Positions 1 through 11,986 of a DNA stretch of 64,000 bases are shown here, piece by piece. The first letter of the stretch is position 1. Each line of letters starts with the position of its first letter. The position numbers and the translations under genes were made by a program. The notes under the pieces were generated by a model. It ran no database searches and was not told the DNA's origin. It worked only from the letters and a program-made list of their open reading frames with translations. The DNA is from Bos javanicus (Eukaryota > Chordata > Mammalia > Artiodactyla > Bovidae), in NCBI RefSeq assembly GCF_032452875.1, contig NC_083869.1, positions 118,178,001 to 118,242,000 of the forward strand, given 5' to 3'.

Positions 1-1408
1 GAGTCAGATACAACTGAGTGATTTTCATCATCATCATCATGGGCTTAAGTTAATCAGAGTTGGAGTCTGTTGTTTGCAACTGAAGAACCCTAACTCAGTA
101 TTTAGCTGTAATGTACCAGAGCAACATCCTTTCACAAGAGAGTGTGCAATATCTCCCAAGGTGATTCAAATCATAATCTTATTATCTAAAAAGTCAACAT
201 TTTTTCCATAGTTATACAATAAAATTTCTTCATTTTTGTATATTAAGTTATACAGTATGTATTACTTAGTATACCCCTTTTTAGTACAAAAACATATATA
301 CTTGATTTCCCCCCCACCTAAAATGGAGGACCAGAAACAGGTATTATGAATAATCATCATACCGTATGTTTTTTTTCCACTTAAAAAAAAGGCATTACAG
401 TTAAGAGTTTTGTACTTGTTGCTGCTAGGAAGCTGATTATTCATATTTTTAAAGAAAGGAGGATTCTTGTTTGTTTGCTGTTTGGTTTTTTGTTTTTTAA
501 TTGATATGCAATTGACTCACTCTGTGAGCTCCAGGTGCATAGCATGGTGACTTACTGTTTCTATACATCACAAGATGATCACCACTGAAGGAGAGTTTTA
601 AGTGAATAAAATATAGGAGTGGGAATGTATGAAAAGCTTCTCCCGGGGCCTGGGTCTGTCCTGAAAGTCAGTGGAAGGATTTGATAGAAAGTAACAGCAG
701 CTGCAGGAGCTCGAGGAATCGATTCCTCACGTGGAGCAGCTGTCTTTCCTCCGGGTTTTGCTCATTTCCATTTGCTAGTCCTCTCCCTCTCAGTGTCCTG
801 CCATTATTTTAGCGCAATCTTGATAATAGCCTCCATAATTTACCCAGAGCTCTAAAGTAAGGCTTTTCTAGGTTGCTGATTTCAGCCCTCAGAATCCTTG
901 CGGAGCAGAATTATTCCAAGACGGAACATGATCCAAGGCTGCTGCTTTTTTTTTTTCTTTCTGTGTAATATTAACCTTTCATTTCTGTCTTTAGTCTGAA
1001 TATTGTGGTCATTTGCCTATTTTCCCCTTCATTTATAAACTACTTTCATTTTTGTTTTTGTCCCATCAGTTATTACATTATTTTATTAAGAAGTCTTCTA
1101 TTTCAAACTTTGGGGACATTTTTCAGTCATGGAATTGATTTATTATCAATGAACATTTCCTGAGCACTGACGACATAGGAAAAAACCTTCTATACATCGA
1201 GGGCAGCCATATGCGTACATCAGTCCCTGACCCCGAGGAGCTCGTCATCCTGAACTGGGGGCAGGTTTACTGGCAAATTATTCATGTCCCTGTCCCGCCC
1301 TTTCCTGTGGTCCCAGGGAGGGATGTCTCCTTCCTGTTCCAGGTCAGTGCCATCTGCCACCTGGTGCCAAGGTCTAGCTGGAGGGATTTCAGGTTGTCAC
1401 TTATCTGC
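1..1408. other. Repeat-poor intronic DNA, presumed FBXO36 intron
   Basis: No coding exon is recognisable here. A short TCA trinucleotide run lies near 28-40 and several T-rich runs occur at about 366-500 and 946-960. A weak MIR-like segment may lie near 1150. By position upstream of the FBXO36 terminal exon on the same strand, this is inferred to be intron of that gene. Confidence 0.4.
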
Positions 1409-2603
1409 TTTTTCTTTTTTTTTTTTAATTAATTTTATTCTATTCTCAAACTTTACATAATTGTATTAGTTCTGCCAAACATCAAAATGAATCCACCACG
1501 GGTATACATGTGTTCCCCATCCTGAACCCCCCTCTCTCCTCCCTCCCCACACCATCCCTCTGGGTCGTCCCAGTGCACCAGCCTCAAGTATCCAGTATCG
1601 TGCATTGAACCTGGACTGGCATCTCGTTTCATACATGATATTTTACATGTTTCAATGCCATTCTCCCAAATCTTCCCACCCTCTCCCTCTCCCACAGAGT
1701 CCATAAGACTGTTCTATACGTCAGTGTCTCTTTTGCTGTCTCGTATACAGGGTTATCGTTACCCTCTTTCTAAATTCCATATATATGCGTTAGTATACTG
1801 TATTGGTGTTTTTCCTTCTGGCTTACTTCACTCTGTATAATAGGCTCCAGTTTCATCCACCTCATTAGAACTGATTCAAATGTATTCTTTTTAATGGCTG
1901 AGTAATACTCCATTGTGTATATGTACCATTGCTTTCTTATCCATTCATCTGCTGATGGACATCTAGGTTGCTTCCATGTCCTGGCTATTATAAACAGTGC
2001 TGCGATGAACATTGGGGTACACGTGTCTCTTTCCCTTCTGGTTTCCTCAGTGTGTATGCCCAGCAGTGGGATTGCTGGATCATAAGGCAGTTCTATTTCC
2101 AGTTTTTTAAGGAATCTCCACACTGTTCTCCATAGTGGCTGTACTAGTTTGCATTCCCACCAACAGTGTAAGAGGGTTCCCTTTTCTCCACACCCTCTCC
2201 AGCATTTATTATTTGTAGACTTTTGGCTTGCAGCCATTCTGACTGGTGTGAAATGGTACCTCATAGTGGTTTTGATTTGCATTTCTCTGATAATGAGTGA
2301 TGTTGAGCATCTTTTCATGTGTTTGTTAGCCATCTGTATGTCTTCTTTGGAGAAATGTCTATTTAGATCTTTGGCCCATTTTTTGATTGGGTCATTTATT
2401 TTTCTGGAGTTGAGCTGTAGGAGTTGCTTGTATATTTTTGAGATTAGTTGTTTGTCGGTTGCTTCATTTGCTATTATTTTCTCCCACTCTGAAGGCTGTC
2501 TTTTCACCTTGCTGATAGTTTCCTTTGATGTGCAGAAGCTTTTAAGTTTAATTAGGTCCCATTTGTTTATTTTTGCTTTTATTTCCAATATTCTGGGAGG
2601 TGG
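1409..2603 (-). mobile_element. L1 LINE, 5'-truncated 3' end with open ORF2 tail
   Basis: The minus strand carries about 270 uninterrupted codons of the L1 ORF2 C-terminus (1770-2588). They include the typical IELPYDPAIPLLGI segment, the cysteine/histidine-containing CWWECK segment and the near-terminal MEYYSAIKK motif. A plus-strand T run at about 1409-1427 marks the poly(A) tail, so the element is inserted in minus orientation. It is truncated well downstream of the reverse transcriptase domain, so it cannot mobilise itself. The absence of stop codons suggests a comparatively young insertion. Confidence 0.93.
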
Positions 2604-2940
2604 AAAAAAAAGATTTTATTTATTTCTTTTGACCGTGCTGGGTCTTCGTTCTGCACTCGGACCTTTTTCTCTAGCTGCAGTGAGCGGGGACCACTGTCTA
2701 GCTGGGCTGGGAGGGCTTCTCTTATTGCGGAGTGAGGGCTCTAGGGTGCACGGGCTTCAGTAGTTGTGGAGCGTGGACTCAGTAGTTGCGGCTCCCAGAC
2801 TCAAGGGCACAGGCTCAGTAGTTGTGGCCCAGGGGCTGAGTTGCTCTGCGGCAGGTAGGATCTTCCCAAATCAGGGATGGAACCCGTGTCTCCTGATCGG
2901 CAGGCAGATTCTTGACTACTGAGCCACCAGGGAAGCCCTT
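2604..2940 (-). mobile_element. CHR-type tRNA-derived SINE
   Basis: Read on the minus strand, it begins with the tRNA-like GGGCTTCCCTGGTGGCTCAG head. It passes through repeated 'CAACTACTGAG'-type segments and ends in an A-rich AAATAAAT tail, which is T-rich on the plus strand at 2604-2625. This is the CHR family of cetartiodactyl SINEs. It abuts the truncated 5' end of the neighbouring L1. Confidence 0.85.
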
Positions 2941-3319
2941 TTTCCTCTGTGTACTTGTTGTTATGTATATTTTTGCTTTTTATTTATAAAAATTTTAGAT
3001 TTATAAAAGTGTCGTAAAGATAATGCAAAAGGTTTGAATATGCCCTTCACCCAGCTTCCCCTAACCTGGGACATTTATCAGAACTCGGCAGTTAATGTTG
3101 CTCCAATCTATTAACGAAACCACAAACTTGATTTGTATTTCATCACTTTTTCCACCAACGTCCTTTCAGTGTTTCACAATCCAATCTGGGATACTACCCT
3201 ACATTTAGTTCTTATTTCTAAATCTTTCAATTGTTTTTTCCTCTCAGTATATTGATTTTTCTCAAGTCAGTCTCATCCTTCACAAAACAAAAACTCTTGA
3301 CTATATTCTTATTAAAAAA

Positions 3320-3590
3320 ATTTTTGGCCTCCAACAGTGCACAGCATATGGAACTTCCCCAACCATGGATTGAATTTATGCCTTGATCCCTGGGTTGGTA
3401 AGATCGCCTGGAGGAGGAAATGGCAGCCCACTCCAGTATTCTTGCCTGGAGAATCGCATGGACAGAGAAGCCTAGTGTGCTACAGTCCTTAGGGTCGCAG
3501 AGTCGGACACAACTGAAGCAACTCAGCACGCACGAAGTGGAAGTGCAGATTCTCAGTCACCAACCACTAGGCCACATGGGAAGGAAGTCC
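3320..3590 (-). mobile_element. Old tRNA-derived SINE split by a nested Bov-A unit
   Basis: The outer parts (about 3320-3382 and 3535-3590) match the arms of a degraded minus-strand CHR-like SINE. The middle part (about 3383-3534) is a plus-strand Bov-A/Bov-tA body, recognisable from 'ACTCCAGTATTCTTGCCTGG' and 'GGACACAACTGA'. The order shows that the Bov-tA inserted later. Confidence 0.65.
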
Positions 3591-3732
3591 TCTCGGCTCT
3601 ATTCTTATTCAATCTCTTTTCTTCCCTGTTTGGGGAAAAAAAAAGGATTTACATGTCAGTTCACACTCAGCAAACCAGCATCATTCATCCGACTGAGATT
3701 TTATAATCCCGGAGAAAATGGGAACAGTAAGG

Positions 3733-3945
3733 GTGTGTCCAGGTGACACAGTGTAAAGAATCCGCCCTCCAATGCAGAAGATGCAAGGGATGTGAATTTG
3801 ATCCCTGGATCGGGAAGATCCCCTGGAAGAAGAAATGACAACCCACTGCAGTATTCTTGTCTGGGAAATACCATGAACAGGGGAGTCTGGAGGGGCTACA
3901 GTCCATAGCATCGCAAAGAGTCAGACATGACTGAGTGACTGCACA
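3733..3945 (+). mobile_element. Bov-tA SINE, with (CA)n at its end
   Basis: A tRNA-like head with a B-box-like 'GATTTGATCCC' equivalent is followed by the Bov-A body ('CAGTATTCTTGTCTGG', 'CAGACATGACTGAGTGAC'). The tail runs into a short (CA)n repeat at about 3941-3958. Confidence 0.85.
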
Positions 3946-3958
3946 CACACACACATAC

Positions 3959-4639
3959 ACAGGTGGTAACAATATAAATTTGTTTCATATAAATGACCAT
4001 TCTTTAACAGAGGTCAGCCCTTCCTACTGGGGGGAGATTTAAAATATCCCTTCTTTTATAAAACAATGGTATTAAAACATGATAATTTTAGCAAATTACC
4101 CTTACTTGGAGAATTACAAAGTGAGCAATCTTCTTTTGGTTCTTAATTGTTGTTTTGTTTGATTTCTAAAAATTTCACTGGTCTTATAACATCCAGAATT
4201 CTGGGAATCCCTGCTCTTCTGTCTGCCCACCCCTCCTCTCTCATCTCCCCTCTGTCCACGCCTCCTAATATCTCTGGCCTCATTCACAGTAACCTCTTGG
4301 TTGTCACATCCAAAGGATGAGGCCTCCCACTCCCTGACCCATCTCTGCTTCCAGGATTCTCTGGCAGGTTTCTTCCTGGTGGCTTGCTTGCTGATTCATC
4401 GGCTAAACCTTTCATGCGGGCTGAAGGGGGCTTTCTAAAATACACGCTGGTCATGTCATGGCCCTGCTCAGTGACCCTTAGTGATGTGCCATCTTTTTCA
4501 GAATGAGATCCAAAGTCTTGGCTGGCACTTCAAGCCACTGCGTCCCAGCCCCTGGTTCCCGCCCACGGCCCCAGCAAGGTAGACGGTGCGCTGTCCTATG
4601 TGCTCAGCTTTCTGTGCCCCCAGGCCTTTCTTATGTTGT
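3959..4639. other. Intronic DNA without recognisable gene
   Basis: Mixed-composition DNA with no exon I can recognise. Parts of 4210-4500 look like a diverged ancient repeat (L2-like wording in the T/C-rich portion), but this is not firm. Confidence 0.3.
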
Positions 4640-4838
4640 TCCCTTCAGCTCAGACGGTAAAGAACCTGCCTGCAAAGCAGGAGACCCGAGTTCAATCCCT
4701 GGGTCGGGAAGATCCCCTGGAGACGGGAATGCCAACTCACTCCAGTATTCTTGCCATGGATAATCCCATGAACAGGGGAGCCTGGTGGGCTACAGTCCAT
4801 ACGAGTCACAGAGTCCATGACTGAGCGACTAACACTTT
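4640..4838 (+). mobile_element. Bov-tA SINE
   Basis: A tRNA-like head ('CAGCTCAGACGGTAAAGAAC', then 'GAGTTCAATCCCTGG') is followed by the Bov-A body ending in 'CTGAGCGACTAACAC'. Plus orientation. Confidence 0.88.
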
Positions 4839-5759
4839 CTTGTGGAGGAATGTCCTCCCTTCTGACACACCACTCTTAACTCCTGAATGCCCCCTCCCTT
4901 GTTTGGGTTTTGTGCTATGTCAATTTTGTTTTATTTTTGAAAAAGAAAATTGATTTACATTACAATAACCAGGTTGACAATTGAAAAAAAAATTATGTCT
5001 TTTAATGTGTAGTAAAAAGTAATTTTCCCTTCCATTCTTGATCGTCATTCCTCTAATTCTCATCTCCAGCAACAGTCATGTTACCAGTGTCTTATATGTC
5101 CTTCCAGAGAGAGTCTATGCACATGTAAGTGTGTGTGTGTGTGTGTGTGTATGATGTGTGAGCATATAAACATATATATATATACACACTCTTTTTAAAA
5201 AGCATAAAAGCATATGGTAGCACTTTATATATTGTTCTCTGTCAGTGTTTTTATCTAAAACATATTTTAGATACTCTTTCATGTCTACATATAAATCTTC
5301 AATTTAGAAAAGTGATTTAAGTTATTGTCATGTGGACAAATTGTAATTTTTAAAACTAGATCCCTAATGATAGACATTCAGGTTGTTTTCCCTCTGCTAT
5401 TTATAAATAACGCCCCAGACTATGGCCAGACCAGACTCTGCAGAACTGAGTTTGCCTTGGAAGCATAAAGACACATGAGAGACACAGAGGGTGTGGGGAC
5501 TCTGGGTGGGCGGGAGTCTGAGCCTGGGAGAGCCCGTGGTGCTAGCCCACAGCCAAGTCTGTAAGTTTCCGCTTATCACACTTAATGCCACCAGTGATCA
5601 GGGCCATCTGGCTGCCTGGCCTTGCTCTGATTTCACGTTGACCAAGCCATGGAGCCTCCAGGGATGAGCATCCAAAGGTCTGGTGAGCTCGAAGGTTGTA
5701 TTTCTCTGGGTAAACCAACACAGAGGCATCCTCCCTATCGGTGCTGTTTAGTCATCCTG
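4839..5759. other. Intronic DNA with a (GT)n microsatellite
   Basis: No exon recognised. A (GT)n run lies at about 5129-5151, followed by a TATA-rich stretch near 5173-5190. The rest is unique or too diverged to place. Confidence 0.35.
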
Positions 5760-5761
5760 TG

Positions 5762-5977
5762 TGCTGTGTGCTAAGTCGCTTCAGTCGTGTCCGACTCTTT
5801 GTGACCCTGTGGACTGCAGCCTGCCAGGCTCCTCTGTCCATGGGATTCTCCAGATAAGAATACTGGAGTGGGTTGCCATTTCCTCCTCCAGGGGATCTTC
5901 CTGACCCAGGAATCGAGTCTGCATCTCCTGCATTAGCAGGTAGATTCTTAACCATCTGAGCCACCAGGGAAGCCCCT
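5762..5977 (-). mobile_element. Bov-tA SINE
   Basis: Minus orientation. The plus strand starts with 'CTAAGTCGCTTCAGTCGTGT' and ends with 'GAGCCACCAGGGAAGCCCC', the reverse complement of the tRNA-like head. Confidence 0.9.
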
Positions 5978-6084
5978 CTTCTTTATTGGAACTTGGCTCA
6001 GATGAGCACACCCTTGAAAGGTGGGTCCTGTGTCACGGGACACCAGAACATCACACTGAGGGCCAGCCCTGGGGTTGTGGTGGG

Positions 6085-6350
6085 CTCACAATGGCACCCC
6101 ACTCCAGTATTCTTGTCTGGAAAATCCCATGGATGGAGGAGCCTGGGAGGCTGAAGTCCATGGGATCACTAAGAGTCCGACACAACTGAGCGACTTCACA
6201 TTCACTTTTCACTTTCCTGCATTGGAGAAGGAAATGGCAACCCACTCTAGTGTTCTTGCCTGGAGAATCCCAGGGATGGGGGAGCCTGGTGGGCTGCCGT
6301 CTATGGGGTCACACAGAGTCAGACACGACTGAAGTGACTTAGCAGCACTG
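6085..6350 (+). mobile_element. Bov-A2 dimeric SINE
   Basis: Two Bov-A monomers in tandem. The first has 'AATGGCACCCCACTCCAGTA' and the second has 'AGAAGGAAATGGCAACCCAC', with a CACTTTTCACTTTC linker between them. It ends with 'GAAGTGACTTAGCAGCA'. Confidence 0.88.
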
Positions 6351-7003
6351 AGGTGAGGCTGCCACGTGAGACCTTCCTGGGGGCTGCTGAGGTCCAGATA
6401 GGAGGAGGTAGGTACGATTGTGACTAGCAAATGGACATATTTGTCTCGTCCCAGGAACTCAGGGACAGGCCCCCGTGAAACCCACTGAGGAAGAAAGTCC
6501 CTCCTCTGTCACGTTTTGGCCTGTGGAGAGCAGATATTTCCTCATGGTCCCAAATTCTCTATGACCTTTGAGTCCCAGGTCTGGCCAAGTAGGCAAGCCA
6601 CCTGGGGAGCCAGTGGATACAGCCAGGCCAGGCTCCAAGCATTGGATTGGGTAGTTCTTGGTGGACCCAGCAAGTGCATTTATTTACAACCCCAAAATTC
6701 TAAGCATCTGGGACAAGAATCTGACCACTTGCTATTAAAACTCTACAGATAAAATATCTCATGAGACTCTGAAAGGCTAGAAGCCTGGGGTGGGGGTGAC
6801 AGGGTTGTTTTGACATCTCCACTGTGTACAGAGTGTGGGTGTTTAAATCAGCTTGAGGCCAAGAGAGCTGGGTTCTGTTCTTCACTCAGTGACTCCCCAC
6901 CATGAACCCTGGGCAGCCGCACCCGTATCCTCTCTCAGCCTTAACTTTCACATTGTAAAAGGAAAGATTTCAGCTATTAATAGGTACGTCCTAGGATCCC
7001 TGA
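6351..7003. other. Unique intronic DNA, no gene seen
   Basis: No interspersed repeat or exon is evident. The open stretches on both strands are short and have no recognisable homology. Confidence 0.3.
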
Positions 7004-7222
7004 TGTGAAGAACTGACTCATTTGAAAAGACCCTGATGCTGGGAAAGATTGAGGGCAGGAGGAGAAGGGGACGACAGAGGATGAGATGGTTGGATGGCAT
7101 CACTGACTCAGTGGACATGAGTTTAATAAACTCTGGGAGTTGGTGATGGACAGGGAAGTCTGGCGTGCTGCAGTCCATGGGGTCACAAAGAATCAGACAT
7201 GACTGAGCAACTGAACTGAAGG
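7004..7222 (+). mobile_element. BovB LINE 3' fragment
   Basis: The segment 'AAAGACCCTGATGCTGGGAA', then 'GATGGTTGGATGGCATCACT', then the terminal 'GACTGAGCAACTGAACTGAA' is the conserved 3' end of BovB, an RTE-clade non-LTR retrotransposon. Severely 5'-truncated, plus orientation. Confidence 0.92.
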
Positions 7223-9138
7223 ATCCATCCCTTACAACTTCTGCACAGTTTATGTATGTTAAGTTCATGCACCACCACCAGGGGGAGCTAAATCCACGAT
7301 CAGCTATGTTTTGGATCCAAGTGGCTGGAATCAGAGTCAAGATGGGTCTTTTGTGTTTTGCACCCTGACATGCATCAAGCCAAAGAGCCCCAGGGTTTGG
7401 GAGTCCTGGCTGGGGGTATTTTGTGCACCAACTTATAATGCAAAACAAAACTAAATATTTTCCTTATGAAATATGATGAGCCATAAATGAAGTTACACTG
7501 GTGGAAATTTCAGCTCTTAAGAATTCCTTCCTTTCCCCCTAAACCTCATCATTTTCTCCCATAATCTCTGTTATATAAGATACACTGACACCCTGAAATG
7601 TATTGTGCTGGGAAAGATATAATCATCTAGAGTTCATATTTTTAAAAGGAGGTTCAGATCTGTTTGGTTTTTTTTAAATACTAAGAAATCTTTTAAGAGT
7701 TTTCCTTTATTGTTTATATTTAGAATACGTTGTAATCCGAGTAGAGAAACTGGACCTTGAAGGACTGTTGAAGGTGGGATAAAACAATGAATGACCTGCC
7801 TAACATCAAAGTGTCTGGAACGTTGTCAGTATCATAAGATTCAGTATTGCTGTTTAACAGTAACGTTCATGATGTGAATATAATAGTTTTTGCCTTTAAT
7901 ATTTATGCAGAAAGGGTCTTAAGTGATGATGCCCTATTATTCTATTCCTTTCTGTTTGTAATTCACTCTTTTCCTTTATTGCAATACGTTGAGACCAGCA
8001 TGAAATATGAAAGTAAAGACTATAGCCTGCTTTCTGCTCCAAAGTGAGTATAATAGTATCATGAACAGAGATAATGCTTACATGCTTTTCCCCTTCTCCA
8101 GAAAGAAAGCAGAATGCATGGGAGCAAAGCAGGACCCCACCAAGGCCAGGCCAAGGGTGGTGAGAGTGGACTGCTTGGCCTCCTGAAATTATGGATGGGG
8201 TGGGTAGTGGCAGCTGGTACGACCAGTTGGGTCCACACACCAGGTGGGTCCGTGGTGGGGGACATCAGTCAGGCGCATAGTCAGTTCACCTTCAGACAGC
8301 TGTCACGTGGTGGCGGGAGCTCTCAATCCTGGTGCTGGACCTCCCCAGACTCCCATCTATGGTGACTGAACTGGCCCCCCAGTAGCTAGGTGCCCATGGG
8401 ACCTTGCTTTCCGGTGTCTTCTCAGAAATGACTGAGGTAGCATGTGTTCCGTCTCCCCTTCCTCCCCATCAATTACATCTTTCCATGTACTTTACCTGTG
8501 TTACCCCCAGTAACTTTCACAGCACTAAAAGTTTAACATCATTTCCACGTAGTCACGGTAAGTACCACTTACTGAATATCTACTATATGCTAAGCATTGG
8601 ATGTACATAATCCAGTGCAGTCCTCAAGCAGAGCTGTGGGATGGATGGGTAGAGACCACCCAGTCTTGATTATCAAGGAGGAAATAGAGACTCAGATAAA
8701 GCACACAAGTAATGAGCAATGGAGTCAGGTGCTGTGCCCAGGCAGCCTTACTCAGTGGCCAGTGTGCTTAAATCACTTTATTCTGCTCCTTAGATGACCA
8801 AATGCAAGATCAGATGTGGAGACAGGCTTAGAGCAATAAGTAGGATGTCCAGGAGGACTTAATTATTAAGTGTCAGGGCCAGTGCTCAAATCAACTGTGT
8901 TTGCTGGTTACCTTGTCTACCTTGGTACCCGAAGAATGTAGGAAAAAGTTCTGTCTCTTAGAAGATGGAGTTAAGCATGCAAATGTGTTTTTTCACTCAT
9001 TTGGACAAGAGCTGCAGCAGGTAGGTCCCACAGTGACAGGCCGTGGCCTTGAAAGACTTTTCCTCGGGTCACATGGGAGCACCCATGAGCAGTAAGGCAG
9101 AAAAGGTCCTCACGCCTCAGGGCGTACCACTGTCCTTA
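7223..9138. other. Repeat-poor intronic DNA with an exon-like block and a MIR relic
   Basis: No known gene is recognised. A 133-bp block (7911-8043) has a CAG acceptor-like border and a strong GTGAGTAT donor-like border, but its translation matches nothing I know. A MIR-like segment lies at about 8560-8770 ('CTACTATATGCTAAGCATTG', later 'GGAAATAGAGACTCAG'). Confidence 0.35.
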
Positions 9139-9359
9139 CTGCTGTGTGTGTGGTGCTTCGTCACTCCGTTGTGTCCCACCCTTTGAGACTCAATGGACTG
9201 TAGCCCACAAGGCTCCTCTGTCCATGGGGTTTCCCAGACAAGAATACTGGAGTGGACTGCCATTTCCTTCTCCAAAGGATCTTCCCAACCCAGGGATCAA
9301 ACCTGGGTCTCCTGCATTGCAGGTGGATTCTTTACTATCTGAGCTACCAGGGAAGCCCC
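9139..9359 (-). mobile_element. Bov-tA SINE
   Basis: The plus strand reads from the inverted Bov-A tail ('CGTCACTCCGTTGTGTCC') to the inverted tRNA-like head ending 'CCAGGGAAGCCCC'. Confidence 0.88.
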
Positions 9360-9454
9360 ATCCTTCCTGCTATGTTACTGTATACTTGTGATAGCTCAGA
9401 TTCCTTTTTAATACATCTTTAGAATATTTACCTCTGAGGCATTTCTAATGACAG

Positions 9455-9680
9455 GGCGTCCCCAGTGGCTCAGTGGTAAAGAATATGCCAACAATGCAGG
9501 AGCCTCAGGAGGTCCCTGGGTTCATTCCCTGCATGGGGAGTATCCTCTGGAGAAGGAAATGGTAACCCACTCTAGTATTCTTGCCTGGAAAATCCCCTGG
9601 ACGGAAGAGCCTGGTGGGCTACAGTCCATAGGGTCGCAAAGAGTTGAACATGACTGAGTGACTAAGCAACAACAACAGCA
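9455..9680 (+). mobile_element. Bov-tA SINE
   Basis: A tRNA-like head ('GTCCCCAGTGGCTCAGTGGT') and the Bov-A body are followed by a (CAA)n-like tail at about 9666-9680. Confidence 0.88.
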
Positions 9681-9721
9681 TTTCTGCTGAACCAAGTCTG
9701 CAACCTTGGAATTTGTACTGG

Positions 9722-9812
9722 TTGGTGGTTTAGTTGCTAAGTTGTGTCCAACTCTTGTTACCCCATGGACTGTAGCCTGCCAGGCTTCTCTGTCCATGGG
9801 ATTTTCCAGGCA
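9722..9812 (-). mobile_element. Bov-A fragment
   Basis: About 90 bp of inverted Bov-A sequence ('GTTGCTAAGTTGTGTCCAAC' to 'GTCCATGGGATTTTCCAGGC'), truncated at its head. Confidence 0.8.
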
Positions 9813-10548
9813 TTTGTACTGACAGAATGGATAAAATCAGAAGATGGCCTGAGTCTATAGCAGTTTCTCATTTCATTGATGGGATTCCACAAAGGTGATC
9901 CATCCTCAATGAGTTTCACAACAAGAAGGACCCCCGTCATTATCTTGTGAAGGAGTCAAAGCTTGTAGTCCTCCTTAAATTGCAGTTACGTATCAAACAC
10001 TAGAAAAGTTCAAAAGTTTTCACTACTCATCATATTAGGATAGACCAGGTTAGAGATTGTAACTTGGGGCACAAACCACCCTAAAACTCCAGTGGCTTGA
10101 GACAATAATAGATGTTCATTTCTCTCATGATTCATACCCACTGGAGGCTGACAGGAGACCCTGCTCCACAAAGTCCCTCAGGGATTCAGGTTATAAAAGG
10201 CATCACTGTCTTGTAACTGAACATCTTTTACATAGCTGTTCAAGTCAAAGAGCTCATCTTTAATTCTTCCTTTTCCTCCTTCTTCTCATTTAATTCACTA
10301 GCAAGTCACATGAACCCTGCCTTCAAAATATATCTACAGTCTGATCATTTCTCAATCATTTCTCACCTCCTACCTTGCCACTACCTGTTACGCACCCTCC
10401 TTATATCTTCCTGGATTTTCCAGAAGGAATGACACAGTAGATTTGCTTTCACCTGGGGAGGATAGCAGCGCACTTCATCGTTTTGCCTGAGTACTATGTC
10501 AGTTCTCCAGCTGTGAGTCATACTTACATCACAGAAATATTGACTCCT
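9813..10548. other. Intronic DNA with a possible ancient repeat
   Basis: No gene is seen. The stretch at about 10060-10150 ('AACCACCCTAAAACTCCAGT' and following) resembles a widespread old mammalian interspersed repeat, but I cannot name the family with confidence. Confidence 0.3.
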
Positions 10549-10851
10549 ATACCTTCTTACCGGAGAAGGCAATGGCACCCCACTCCGGTACTCTTGCCTG
10601 GAAAATCCCATGGATGGAGGAGCCTGGTGGGCTGCAGTCCATGGGGTCACTAAGAGTCGGACACGACTGAGTGACTTCACTTTGACTTTTCACTTTCATG
10701 CATTGGAGAAGGAAATGGTAACCCACTCCAGTATTCTTGCCTGGAGAATCCCAGGGACGGGGTAGCCTGGTGGGCTGCCGTCTATGGGGTCGAAAAGAGT
10801 CAGACACGACTGAAGCGACTTAGTAGCAGCAGCAGCAGCATACCTTCTTAC
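10549..10851 (+). mobile_element. Bov-A2 SINE with a perfect 12-bp target-site duplication
   Basis: Two Bov-A monomers end in (AGC)n at about 10822-10839. The 12-mer ATACCTTCTTAC flanks the element exactly, at 10549-10560 and 10840-10851. This defines the insertion borders and indicates LINE-style retrotransposition, probably driven by BovB enzymes. Confidence 0.95.
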
Positions 10852-11027
10852 ATGCTAGTCCACACTGATGACATCATGCTGCTGAGCAAGGGTAGCAGGT
10901 ACCTTAGGTGCCTTGGTGTAAGATATGTCTATGTGAAAGAGTTGGAGATGAACTCAAAAATTGAGAGACCTGCCATCTCCATGTGTTATCTAGAATCCAT
11001 TGCCTTATTGTAACTTTCTACTCAAAA

Positions 11028-11233
11028 AGGCCTTCCCTGGACTCAGATGGTAAAGAATCTGCGTGAAGTGAAGGAGACCTGGGTTTTATCCCTGCATTGG
11101 GAAGATCCCCTGGAGAAGGGAATGGCAACCCACTCCAGTTGATTCTTGCCTGGAGAATTCCATGGACAGAGGAGCCTGGTGGGCTACAGTCAATAGGGTC
11201 ACAAAGAATCGGAAATGACTGAATTGACGCATC
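11028..11233 (+). mobile_element. Bov-tA SINE
   Basis: A tRNA-like head ('CTTCCCTGGACTCAGATGGT') is followed by the Bov-A body ending near 'GGAAATGACTGAATTGACGC'. Confidence 0.85.
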
Positions 11234-11986
11234 CTAAGAAAGCAACACAGCTCTTTGAGGATCTTTTTAGTTTTCAAGGTAACATATAACACATTTGAGT
11301 TTGCTTCTCTGATTCATTTACCAAGTAGCCCATAAAGCTGCCAGATTTAAGTGGGACCCAGCAGCTGGGCCAGAATGCAGGGTAAACAGATGAATCACTT
11401 GTTCCTTACGATCCAGCAGATTGGTACTTAGAGTGTCTGTGGCCTGTATGGCTATGGTCTATCTTGATCCTTGCATCATCAGGAAAATTACAGCTCCTAT
11501 CTCTCAGGTTTTAGAGCAAAGGCAAGGATGCTTTTGCAGATAACTGTTCTGCTACTGAGAAGCAGCTCTTGAATTCCTGTGGGGCAAAGGCTGATGTTTT
11601 GCATAGATGGTCTTGAACCAGATTTGGAGATTAATGTGGAATTTGGGGAAAGAGGTATTTGGATTGACTTTTCAGAATAATCCAAAGAATCAGGATATTT
11701 GTGTCCCATGGACTGTTCACCAAAGAGCACTCAGTGCCGAGGACATCTTCAGTAACGAGATGGATGAGGTGGTCTGTTCTGTGGATGTTAGTTAGCTCCT
11801 ATCCCCAGCTGGGTTCATAAACCAAGTGCCCAGGTGGCAAGGATGGAAGTTGTACATAGACTCAAACACATGAGTCTCCTTTTTTCAAGATTAATCTGGC
11901 CACCATCACAGGAGGGGCAATGCTGAGCCCCCAGGAAGGTACTCTAAGGTGGGGTCCTGTCATTAACAAAGTGCTCGGTGGGTTAC
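11234..11986. other. Unique intronic DNA, no gene seen
   Basis: Unique-looking sequence with only short open frames on both strands and none of recognisable homology. Confidence 0.3.

Noticed and set aside
10822..10839. (AGC)n run as an independent microsatellite or CRISPR-like repeat
   Set aside because: It is the normal tail of Bov-A2; no array of spaced direct repeats exists anywhere in the window.
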